From the NCBI GenBank assembly GCA_964429265.1, contig CAYSBK010000017.1, positions 1 to 27,603 of the forward strand: a stretch of DNA of 27,603 nucleotides, read 5' to 3'. Origin of the DNA: CAYSBK01 sp964429265. Its GTDB lineage: Bacteria > Planctomycetota > Phycisphaerae > Sedimentisphaerales > Anaerobacaceae. Positions 21,502 to 27,603 of the stretch are shown piece by piece (position 1 is the first letter of the stretch; each line of letters starts with the position of its first letter). The notes below the pieces were generated by a model that searched no databases, was not told where the DNA came from, and saw nothing but the letters and a program-made list of their open reading frames with translations. The position numbers and the translations under genes were made by a program.

Positions 21502-22848
21502 ATGCTTTACGATGACACCGAGTTTTCGTATTACACGCAGGCCGAGCAACAGGCCCACAAGGCCCTTGAGCACTACGAAAGCGGCAGGATGACGCAGGCA
21601 TTGTCGGCGCTGGATAGCGCGTTGGAGCTCAATCCGGCCAACGGGTGCTGGCATTTCAACAAGGGCCTTACGCTTGACTCGGTGAACCGTTTCGAAGAGG
21701 CGATAAGCGAATATGAACTTGCGCTGCAGTCTTATCCGAACGACCTGGAAATCCTGAACGCGCTGGCGGTTGACTATACCAGGACGGGCCGGTACGACCG
21801 GGCTATCGAACTTTTCGAGTATATCGAGCAGCTCGACCCGCAATTCGAGCCGTGCTACTGCAACCGCATCATCACGTACACGGAAATGGAGCTGCACGAC
21901 CAGGCCGAGCAGATGTTTTATCTTGCTCAGCAGATAGACCCGGATTGTCCGCTTTGCTATTACAACATAGGCAACAGTCTTTTCATTCGAGGCCGGTACG
22001 AGGAAGCTGTCAGGTGCTGGCTGAAGACGGCGGAACTGGAGCCGACACACCCGCAAATCAACTATCGCATCGCCCAGGCTTACTGGTCACAGGGGCGGAT
22101 GTCGTTGGCCCGTCGGCACTTTCTGGCGGAGCTTCGCAACAACCCCGGCGACGTGGATGTTATAATGGATTTCGGCCTGCTTTTGCTGGAAAGCGGCGAG
22201 GTGGAATCGGCCAAGGAGAAGTTCAACAGGGTCCTGGAGTTCGAGCCGGATTTTGCACCGGCACTTTTTTACCTCGGCGAGATAGCCAGGGACCGCGCGC
22301 ATCGGGAGGAGGCAACGGAGCTTTTTCACAAGGCCCTGGAATACGATGACACCCTGGCGGGTGCGCGGTACAGACTGGCGGAGTTTGCGATGGCGGCGGG
22401 CGAGAAAGCCGCAGCCAGAAAGCACCTGCTGGCCGAGCTGAGATTCGTCCGTGAGAATGCCGACGTACTGGTTTCAATGGGTTCGATGTTCCTGCAGCTT
22501 GGTGAACCGCGTTATGCGACGCGGTGCCTGCTCAAGGCGGTCGAGCTGGACGGCGCCAAGGCCGAGGCGTACTACTATCTCGCTGTTGCCAGTGCTATGA
22601 ACGAGCGCTTCGACGACGCCGCCGAGTTTTTCGGGCACGCACTCGATATCGCGCCGAGATACGTTGATGCGCTTCGGGATTCGGCGGTTGTTGCGTTGCG
22701 GCTTGGAAGGGTTGCCCAGGCCCGCCAGCGGATCGACGCCGCTATAAGTCTGGACAGCAACAACCCGCAACTGCGCGCCATTCGCCGCCGCATAACCCTG
22801 GCCCGGCTGGTTGAACGCCTGACGGGATTGTTCGCACTTACACCGTAG
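21502..22848 (+). CDS. Tetratricopeptide repeat (TPR) protein
   Basis: The product is 448 aa and is almost entirely built from TPR units. About twelve consecutive 34-residue repeats run from residue 17 to 422, each with the A/G-x-x-x pattern and a Pro at the unit end (for example ALELNPANG, LEPTHP, LEFEPDFA, DIAPRYV). A 26-residue basic tail follows (QLRAIRRRITLARLVERL). There is no signal peptide or catalytic domain, so it is probably a cytoplasmic protein-interaction scaffold; its partner is unknown. GAGG seven bases before the ATG serves as ribosome-binding site. Repeats 6 and 9 share AxxHxLAELR, hinting at internal duplication of a multi-repeat block. Confidence 0.88.
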   Translation: MLYDDTEFSYYTQAEQQAHKALEHYESGRMTQALSALDSALELNPANGCWHFNKGLTLDSVNRFEEAISEYELALQSYPNDLEILNALAVDYTRTGRYDRAIELFEYIEQLDPQFEPCYCNRIITYTEMELHDQAEQMFYLAQQIDPDCPLCYYNIGNSLFIRGRYEEAVRCWLKTAELEPTHPQINYRIAQAYWSQGRMSLARRHFLAELRNNPGDVDVIMDFGLLLLESGEVESAKEKFNRVLEFEPDFAPALFYLGEIARDRAHREEATELFHKALEYDDTLAGARYRLAEFAMAAGEKAAARKHLLAELRFVRENADVLVSMGSMFLQLGEPRYATRCLLKAVELDGAKAEAYYYLAVASAMNERFDDAAEFFGHALDIAPRYVDALRDSAVVALRLGRVAQARQRIDAAISLDSNNPQLRAIRRRITLARLVERLTGLFALTP

Positions 22849-23041
22849 TGCACGCGCCACCGCGCCAGCAGCCCCTGACAACAGGCGAACTGGGCACAAC
22901 CGGTTTCTCGAAAAAAATCTACCTGCAATTTTCGGCAAAAATGCTCGCGCTATCACCGCGAACGTACTATCATCCGTGTGGTGGTTGTTGTGGGACGGCC
23001 GCAGGTGAAAATGAAAAAGCGGCCGGGTGCGGAGTTTGGCT

Positions 23042-23209
23042 GTGGAAGAGACAAGGAAAGCATTCACGCTGATCGAGTTGCTGGTGGTAATAGCCATTAT
23101 CGCCGTGCTGATGTCGATACCGAACCCGGCACTGAACAGGGTAAAGGCCCAGGCAAGGGGACACGTGCCTGTCCGGCCCGAGTGGATGGCAAACATTCCG
23201 GACCCGTAA
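23042..23209 (+). CDS. Truncated prepilin/pseudopilin-like protein (possible pseudogene)
   Basis: The 55-aa frame begins at a GTG with GGAG seven bases upstream. After a short basic leader it has a perfect type IV prepilin signal, KAFTLIELLVVIAIIAVLMS, with the conserved Glu at +5 after cleavage, and then PALNRVKAQAR. In planctomycete pseudopilins this region is normally followed by a globular domain of about 150-250 residues. Here the frame stops 20 residues later, directly against the convergent pseudouridine synthase gene. It could be a remnant or an unusually small pilin-like peptide. No secretion genes are near. Confidence 0.55.
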   Translation: MEETRKAFTLIELLVVIAIIAVLMSIPNPALNRVKAQARGHVPVRPEWMANIPDP

Positions 23210-23210
23210 T

Positions 23211-23939
23211 TCAACCGCCCCGGTGGGAGCCGAAACCTTTCAGATAAGCCACCTCCGCCTTCGTGAGAGGTCTGAACCTGCCGGGACTCAGGCCGCGGTC
23301 GGTAAGCCTGCCTATCCGGGTCCTCTTCAGGGATTTGACGGGCAAACCCACTCTTGCAAGCATCCTTCGGACCTGGCGGTTGAGGCCCTGGGTGATGGTT
23401 ATCTGCAGCAGCGACCGGCTGTGGCCTCGCTTGAGTATCTTGACCGATGCGGGGGCGGTTTTTCCCTCGGCAAGCCAGACGCCTTTCTTGAGCTTCTCGA
23501 CGGCCCGGGCGTCTACCCGTCCATTGACGACTGCAACGTACGTCTTAGGCAGACAATACCGGGGATGCGTCAGTTTGTTTACAAGCTCTGTGTCATTCGT
23601 CAGCACAATCAGGCCGGTCGTATCGGCGTCGAGCCTGCCGGCCGTTACCAGTCGCTTGTCGGACGGAACAAGGTCTACTGCCCTTTTTCGGCCCTGAGGG
23701 TCCGAATTGGTACAAATGACGCCCCTGGGCTTGTTGAGCAGGTAATATACGTGGGGTTCGGATCGCACCGTCCGTCCGGCGACGGTTATGCGGTCCTTCT
23801 GGGGATCGGCAAAGGCCGGCAGGCTATCCACGACCCGGCCGTTGACGCGCACCTCGCCGTCGAGTATCAACTGCTCTGCCTTTCTGCGGGACGCTACGCC
23901 CGCCGCGGCCAGTATCTTGTGCAGGCGCTGCTTGCTCAT
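23211..23939 (-). CDS. rluB: RluB/RsuA-family rRNA pseudouridine synthase
   Basis: The product is 242 aa. Residues 3-50 are an S4 RNA-binding domain (RLHKILAAAGVASRRKAEQLI, GEVRVNGRVV). The catalytic domain contains YYLLNKPRGVICTNSD, AGRLDADTTGLIVLTND with the catalytic D104, KTYVAVVNG, and the C-terminal QGLNRQVRRMLARVGLPVKSLKRTRIG signature. It isomerises a specific uridine in 23S (RluB) or 16S (RsuA) rRNA; the exact site cannot be told from sequence, RluB being likelier. Its ATG overlaps the stop of the upstream LRR gene as ATGA, implying translational coupling. The 3' end meets the truncated pseudopilin with a 1-bp gap. Confidence 0.9.
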   Translation of the reverse strand: MSKQRLHKILAAAGVASRRKAEQLILDGEVRVNGRVVDSLPAFADPQKDRITVAGRTVRSEPHVYYLLNKPRGVICTNSDPQGRKRAVDLVPSDKRLVTAGRLDADTTGLIVLTNDTELVNKLTHPRYCLPKTYVAVVNGRVDARAVEKLKKGVWLAEGKTAPASVKILKRGHSRSLLQITITQGLNRQVRRMLARVGLPVKSLKRTRIGRLTDRGLSPGRFRPLTKAEVAYLKGFGSHRGG

Positions 23940-25261
23940 TGGTAGCCGGCCAACTCATCCGCCTCGGCAAGGTAGCGGGTATACTGTTCCACGTCGGACC
24001 AGTCCACCTGTCCCGACCAGTCCATATCTGCCCCGCCACACCAGTCATTCTCGCTTCGGCAATCAGAGCAGTTGATTTGGTGCAGCAGGACCGTGATGTC
24101 CACAAGCTCACGGCCGCGGTCGTCCAGAATCTGGTAGGGGCGCTTGCCTGCATGAACCTTTGCAGAGGAATTGCTCTGTTTTATCAGGGGCAGGTCGGCA
24201 TAGTAGGCGCTCGGCCGCAGGGGATTCTCGTGCAATATCAAGCTGTCTATACTGCTCAGCGGCAGAAGGGGCGAGATGTCGTCAATGTCGTTGGCGGCGA
24301 GCCAGACCGTGCGCAGATGCTCCAGACGGCCCAACGCTGTTACATCGGTTATCCTGTTCTGGTTCAGCAGCAGGCTTTCAAGCCCGGTCAGATTCGACAG
24401 GACAGAAATGTCAGCGATCAGATTATCCGAAAGCCACAGCACACGCAAGTCGGTCAGGTTCTCCAACGGCGAGATATCCTGTATCTGGTTTTGCATCAGA
24501 AGCAGAGACTGCAATCTCCCAAGGCCCGCCAGCGCGGAAATGTCGTGGATTTGATTGTCGAAGAGCTTTAAGTTTATCAAGTTTGCCAAGCCGGCCAGGG
24601 GCGAGACGTCGCGGATATTATTCTCGTCCAGGCCGAGGCTTACCAGGTTCGTCAATCCCGCAACTGCATTGACGTCGCTGATCCTGTTTACACCGAGTTC
24701 CAGTTTTCGCAGGTTCGTCATCCCGGCCAGGGGCCGGATGTCGCTGAGCTGATTGTCCCTGAGCTTCAGCCACCAAAGAGAACGCAAGCCGCCAACAAAG
24801 CCGATATCGGCGATCTTGTTGTAGCTGAGGAACAGTTTTTCCAGGTGCGTCAGCTCGGCAAGGGCGTTGGCGTCGGCGATTCGGTTCTGGCACAAATCCA
24901 GATGCTGCAGATTCGTCAGGTTTGCCAGGGGCGTCACGTCCGTTATGTCGTTGGTTTGCAGTTCGAGGTGCACCAGACTCACCAGCGGCGACAAGGATTC
25001 GAGCCGCGATATGTGGTTTCTGCGCAACTTCAGGACGGTGAGGTTGACGGCATATTCCAGGCCGGCCAGGTCGTAAATGCCCATTTCGCTGGCGTCAAGC
25101 TCGGTCAATTGAAGCATCTGGCGGGGTCGTGGCCGGCGGGTACCGAGTGCCTGTTCAACGGCTGTTTGGAGATTGGGGTCGGCAAAGTAAACAGGCTGGT
25201 CGGCACGCACTGCCGTCGGCGCGAAAGCGATTGTTGTGACTAACAATGCGATGGTTTTCAT
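23936..25261 (-). CDS. Secreted leucine-rich repeat protein with C-terminal dockerin-like module
   Basis: The product is 441 aa. A signal peptide (MKTIALLVTTIAFAPTAVRA) is followed by an N-cap of about 50 residues. Residues 74-337 hold twelve exact 22-residue leucine-rich repeats of the SDS22/internalin type (for example LVHLELQTNDITDVTPLANL), plus a partial thirteenth. The C-terminus carries an EF-hand-like loop, DMDWSGQVDWSD, preceded by NDWCGGA. This is the dockerin-type module common at the ends of secreted Phycisphaerae proteins. The LRR part should bind a protein or glycan outside the cytoplasm, and the module may bind calcium. An upstream frame extension to 25354 lacks a start with a site and is rejected. 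The stop overlaps the rluB start. Confidence 0.88.
   Translation of the reverse strand: MKTIALLVTTIAFAPTAVRADQPVYFADPNLQTAVEQALGTRRPRPRQMLQLTELDASEMGIYDLAGLEYAVNLTVLKLRRNHISRLESLSPLVSLVHLELQTNDITDVTPLANLTNLQHLDLCQNRIADANALAELTHLEKLFLSYNKIADIGFVGGLRSLWWLKLRDNQLSDIRPLAGMTNLRKLELGVNRISDVNAVAGLTNLVSLGLDENNIRDVSPLAGLANLINLKLFDNQIHDISALAGLGRLQSLLLMQNQIQDISPLENLTDLRVLWLSDNLIADISVLSNLTGLESLLLNQNRITDVTALGRLEHLRTVWLAANDIDDISPLLPLSSIDSLILHENPLRPSAYYADLPLIKQSNSSAKVHAGKRPYQILDDRGRELVDITVLLHQINCSDCRSENDWCGGADMDWSGQVDWSDVEQYTRYLAEADELAGYQ
24218..25042 (-). repeat. 66-bp coding repeats of the LRR domain
   Basis: Twelve consecutive 66-bp units, with no length variation, plus half a unit encode the 22-residue LRRs. 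The DNA of neighbouring units is related but not identical, so this is a protein-level repeat and not a recent DNA expansion. Confidence 0.8.
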
Positions 25262-25343
25262 ACCTTGCCCGGCCCCGGTTGATGCCAGAGTGTACAATGC
25301 GATGTCGGGTTTCACAGCCCGGCGATTTGCGCGTACTTTTACA

Positions 25344-25373
25344 TCGACAATCAAAGCTTAGATGCGTTAAAAT
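25344..25373 (+). promoter_or_regulatory. Sigma70-type promoter for the HAD-rsmE unit
   Basis: TCGACA (5 of 6) at 25344-25349 and TAAAAT (5 of 6) at 25368-25373 are separated by 18 bp. The leader to the ATG at 25449 would be about 68 nt. Confidence 0.5.
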
Positions 25374-25448
25374 TATGAACCATCTGCCGCAGGTACATTA
25401 AACCGGGAAAGTGCCCGCAGGTCAAGAGCTTTTCGACGGGTGGCGATT

Positions 25449-26132
25449 ATGATAACGACCGTTGCCTTCGACCTGGACGATACACTCTACGACGAGGTCG
25501 ACTACTGCAAGAGCGGCTTTGCGGCGGTGGCCGACTTTCTTGCCAAAAGGCCCGACGCCCCTGATGCCGACAGCATTTTTGAGGCGCTCTGGAAACAATT
25601 TACGGCCGACAACCGCAATCGGACGTTCAACGCGGCGCTGGCCGATCTTGGCATCGAATACGAGGACCGGCTGATTGAGGAACTGGTGGGGGTCTACCGT
25701 ACTCACCAGCCGAAACTTACGCTACCCGACGACAGCAGAGAGGTTCTGGAGCTTCTGAGCCGGCGGTACACACTTTCACTATTGACCGATGGCTTCCTGC
25801 CGGCCCAGAAGCTGAAAGTCGCCGCTCTCGGCATCGAGAGGTATTTCAAGTGCATCATATATACCGAGCAGCTCGGCAGGGACTGCTGGAAACCGTCACC
25901 GGCGGGCTTTCAAAAGCTGATGGGTGAGCTTGGGATTGGTCCGGCTGAATTGATTTACGTGGCCGACAACGCCACCAAGGATTTTATCGCGCCGAACAAA
26001 CTGGGCTGCGAGACGGTGCAGGTTGTGCGTGCCGCGGGGCTGCACAAAGACCCGCCGGCCGACGAGGCGGCCGCTGCGAAGCACGTACTGCAGAAGCTGG
26101 CGGACCTGCCGGTGCTGTTGGAAAGGCTCTGA
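25449..26132 (+). CDS. HAD-superfamily phosphatase (YjjG/NANP-like)
   Basis: The product is 227 aa. Motif I is AFDLDDTLYDE with nucleophile D8 and general acid D10. Motif II is LSLLTDGFLPAQ, motif III has the Lys in CWKPSPAGF, and motif IV is IYVADNATKDFIAPNKLG. A helical C1 cap lies between motifs I and II. This is the HAD subfamily I pattern of nucleotide and sugar phosphatases such as YjjG and N-acylneuraminate-9-phosphatase; the substrate is not evident. The ATG at 25449 has GGGTGG upstream; a GTG nine bases earlier is an alternative. rsmE starts 7 bp after its stop, so the two are co-transcribed. Confidence 0.82.
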   Translation: MITTVAFDLDDTLYDEVDYCKSGFAAVADFLAKRPDAPDADSIFEALWKQFTADNRNRTFNAALADLGIEYEDRLIEELVGVYRTHQPKLTLPDDSREVLELLSRRYTLSLLTDGFLPAQKLKVAALGIERYFKCIIYTEQLGRDCWKPSPAGFQKLMGELGIGPAELIYVADNATKDFIAPNKLGCETVQVVRAAGLHKDPPADEAAAAKHVLQKLADLPVLLERL

Positions 26133-26139
26133 ATGGGTT

Positions 26140-26892
26140 ATGCAGCGACCGAGATTCTACTGTGAGACTGTTGGGGGCGACATCGTTGAACTGTCGCCCG
26201 AGCAGTCGCACCACCTGGCGGTAGTGCTGCGGCTGCCGGCCGCGGCGGCCGTTGAGTTGTTTGACGGGCGGGGCAAACTCGCTGCCGGCAGCGTGGAAAA
26301 AGTCGATGCTCGCAAGGCGACCGTCCGGATTGAACGCGTCGAGTCCTTCCCGGCAACGCAAAAGGCGCGGATCATAATCGCACCGTCAGTTGCCAAAGGC
26401 GACCGGTTCGACTGGCTCATCGGCAAGTGTACTGAAATCGGCGTCGACCATATCTGCCCGGTGATATTTGAGCGAACCGTAAGGCAGCCCAAGAACCCGC
26501 GAGCAATTGAGCGGTGGCACAGGATAGCCGTCGAATCAGCCAAGCAAAGCCGACGGTTGTTCTTGCCGAGGATTGACCGGCCCGCGGCGCTGGCACACGC
26601 TGTCGAGTCCCTGTGCGCCGAATATGCCCCTGCGAAGATTCTGCTCGGAAGCCCACAGGCGGACGCCGAACCCATCTCGGCCGAGTCGTTCGGCGACGCC
26701 GACGTGATTGCACTTGTCGGACCCGAGGGTGGCCTGACGGAAGAGGAAACAGAACTGGTCAAGGCGGCGGGGGCAAAGGCCGTTAGATTGAGCGGGACAA
26801 TACTGCGGGTCGAAACGGCAGCGATTTGTTTTGCGGCCGTTCTGGCGGCCAAGAGATGCGCGGAGACTCCGGACGACGGATTTGCCGATTAG
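26140..26892 (+). CDS. rsmE: 16S rRNA (uracil1498-N3)-methyltransferase
   Basis: The product is 250 aa, normal for RsmE. The N-terminus (RPRFYCETV, ELSPEQSHHLAVVLRL) is the PUA-like RNA-binding part. The middle holds KGDRFDWLIGKCTEIGVDHICPV and ERWHRIAVESAKQSRR. The C-terminal SPOUT trefoil knot has LVGPEGGLTEEE (GPEGG at 194-198) and LSGTILRVETAA. It methylates U1498 in the decoding region of 16S rRNA using SAM. It follows the HAD gene by 7 bp. Confidence 0.93.
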   Translation: MQRPRFYCETVGGDIVELSPEQSHHLAVVLRLPAAAAVELFDGRGKLAAGSVEKVDARKATVRIERVESFPATQKARIIIAPSVAKGDRFDWLIGKCTEIGVDHICPVIFERTVRQPKNPRAIERWHRIAVESAKQSRRLFLPRIDRPAALAHAVESLCAEYAPAKILLGSPQADAEPISAESFGDADVIALVGPEGGLTEEETELVKAAGAKAVRLSGTILRVETAAICFAAVLAAKRCAETPDDGFAD

Positions 26893-26910
26893 CCGGCCGT
26901 TTTGTATAGT
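26882..26910 (+). promoter_or_regulatory. Putative promoter for the flagellin-like gene
   Basis: TTGCCG at 26882-26887 and TATAGT at 26905-26910 are separated by 17 bp, overlapping the end of rsmE. It resembles sigma70 rather than a sigma28 flagellar promoter. The leader would be about 50 nt. Confidence 0.4.
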
Positions 26911-26922
26911 TTAGGTGGATGA

Positions 26923-26947
26923 CCTTGCGCCTGGCTTGTGCGCAGGG
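26923..26947 (+). promoter_or_regulatory. Stem-loop in the leader of the flagellin-like gene
   Basis: CCTTGCGC (26923-26930) pairs with GCGCAGGG (26940-26947) through 8 bp including one T-G wobble, with a 9-nt loop. It lies between the putative promoter and the GGGGAG ribosome-binding site at 26959, so it could affect translation or mRNA stability. Confidence 0.4.
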
Positions 26948-26968
26948 TGACCCAGTGAGGGGAGAACA

Positions 26969-27603
26969 ATGCTTCAGTTCACGAACGCCGTCGCCGGTGA
27001 CTACAGCGTGTACGAACCTCGCCTGTTATGCGCAATCGCAGGTGCCGCAAGCGAAGTGCAGAGCGACGGCAGGGCCGTGGCATTGATTCGCGGGCTGCTC
27101 GCGGGCGAGGTCCGCGAAATCCGCCTGCAGGCAAACCAGGTCAACACCGGCATCGCGCTTGCTCAAAGCATTGATGCAGCCGTCGGCACGATCGACGACA
27201 GACTAACTGAGATGATGGACCTTGCCGACCAGGCCGCGCACGGCCATAATACCGACGCTGACCGCTTGCTGTTGGAGCAGCAATTCCAAACCCTGGCCGG
27301 GCAGATAGATTCGATAGTCGAAGGCACTGCGTACGACGGCAACAGGCTTTTCACATCGGCCGGGGCGACCATCTCCATCCCCGAAGGCCCCGGACAGACC
27401 ACCCTCATATTTGCACGCAACTTCAGCTTCGGCCTTTCGGCACTTAGCCTTGCCGATGCCCCCGGCGAGGCGCTGAACGCCGTTCTATCTGCCAAAGAAC
27501 GGGTCTCTGAATACCGACGGGACGTCGCCGCGAAACTCGGCCGGCTTCAGGCCGCAATGGAAAGGCTGGAGGGCACCTTCGGCAGAGCCCTGGATATTGA
27601 TAC
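26969..27603 (+). CDS. Divergent flagellin-like protein (3' end beyond window)
   Basis: The first 211 residues are visible. Residues 56-130 match the flagellin D1 helices: NQVNTGIALAQSIDAAVGTIDD, then LTEMMDLADQAAHGHNTDADR, LEQQFQTLAGQIDSI and GTAYDGNRLFTS, the counterpart of the canonical TxFNGxxLL. A short central part (131-165) and then a helical segment ALNAVLSAKERVSEYRRDVAAK resembles the C-terminal D1 helix, so the variable D2/D3 domains are nearly absent. The N-terminus (MLQFTNAVAGDYSVYEP) lacks the usual helix ending in RLSSGxRI. It may build or cap filaments, or be a non-filament relative; this is uncertain. The ATG follows GGGGAG with normal spacing. No other flagellar gene is in the window. 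Confidence 0.72.
   Translation, partial: MLQFTNAVAGDYSVYEPRLLCAIAGAASEVQSDGRAVALIRGLLAGEVREIRLQANQVNTGIALAQSIDAAVGTIDDRLTEMMDLADQAAHGHNTDADRLLLEQQFQTLAGQIDSIVEGTAYDGNRLFTSAGATISIPEGPGQTTLIFARNFSFGLSALSLADAPGEALNAVLSAKERVSEYRRDVAAKLGRLQAAMERLEGTFGRALDID

Noticed and set aside
22978..23247. 89-codon plus-strand frame overlapping the pseudopilin
   Set aside because: It is a different frame over the same bases and has no motif. The prepilin signal in the other frame is unmistakable.

Overview
The window is bacterial, GC-rich and densely packed with genes. It most likely comes from Planctomycetota, class Phycisphaerae (Sedimentisphaerales-like). This is an inference. The clues are a C-terminal dockerin-like module on a secreted leucine-rich repeat protein, a pseudopilin start typical of the very abundant planctomycete prepilin-like proteins, a secreted beta-helix protein, a membrane-bound GH31 next to an isomerase and a UroD-family protein, and many single-gene sigma70-type transcription units. 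No phage, IS element, CRISPR array or rRNA was seen.

Layout, left to right. (1) 1-2942: the N-terminal part of a secreted beta-helix protein (-), a YhaM-type OB-fold/HD exoribonuclease (+), and a membrane protein with a C39-like cysteine peptidase domain (-). (2) 3115-5019: promoter, xseA, xseB (both exonuclease VII subunits), tRNA-Leu(UAG) and a 13-bp perfect hairpin. (3) 5069-16714: a long leftward block. In transcription order it holds a fused trehalose-6-phosphate synthase/phosphatase, a UroD/MtaA-family protein coupled to it by an ATGA overlap, a fucose-isomerase-like enzyme with its own promoter, a divergent GH31 glycosidase, pyruvate phosphate dikinase, and, after a 308-bp gap, a TIM-barrel sugar isomerase/epimerase. 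The block looks devoted to carbohydrate processing and carbon flow at the PEP/pyruvate node. (4) 16752-19210 (+): a phospholipid-methyltransferase-like enzyme, a stand-alone E2 acyltransferase catalytic domain and a parvulin-like lipoprotein. (5) 19221-21161 (-): ribH, nusB and an orphan parA. (6) 21502-23209 (+): a protein made of about twelve TPR units and a severely truncated pseudopilin. (7) 23211-25261 (-): the LRR/dockerin protein and an RluB-type pseudouridine synthase, coupled by a second ATGA overlap. (8) 25449-27603 (+): a HAD phosphatase, RsmE, and a divergent flagellin-like gene cut by the window end.

Most genes are ordinary housekeeping or metabolic genes. The items most worth a second look are the flagellin-like protein with a non-canonical N-terminus and a leader hairpin, the otsAB/UroD/isomerase/GH31/ppdK cluster, the lipoyl-less E2 domain with an altered active-site motif, and a 31-bp inverted repeat upstream of the TIM-barrel gene. 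I see no clear evidence of an entirely new system. Start codons were chosen by eye from ribosome-binding sites and conserved N-termini, and doubtful ones are flagged.
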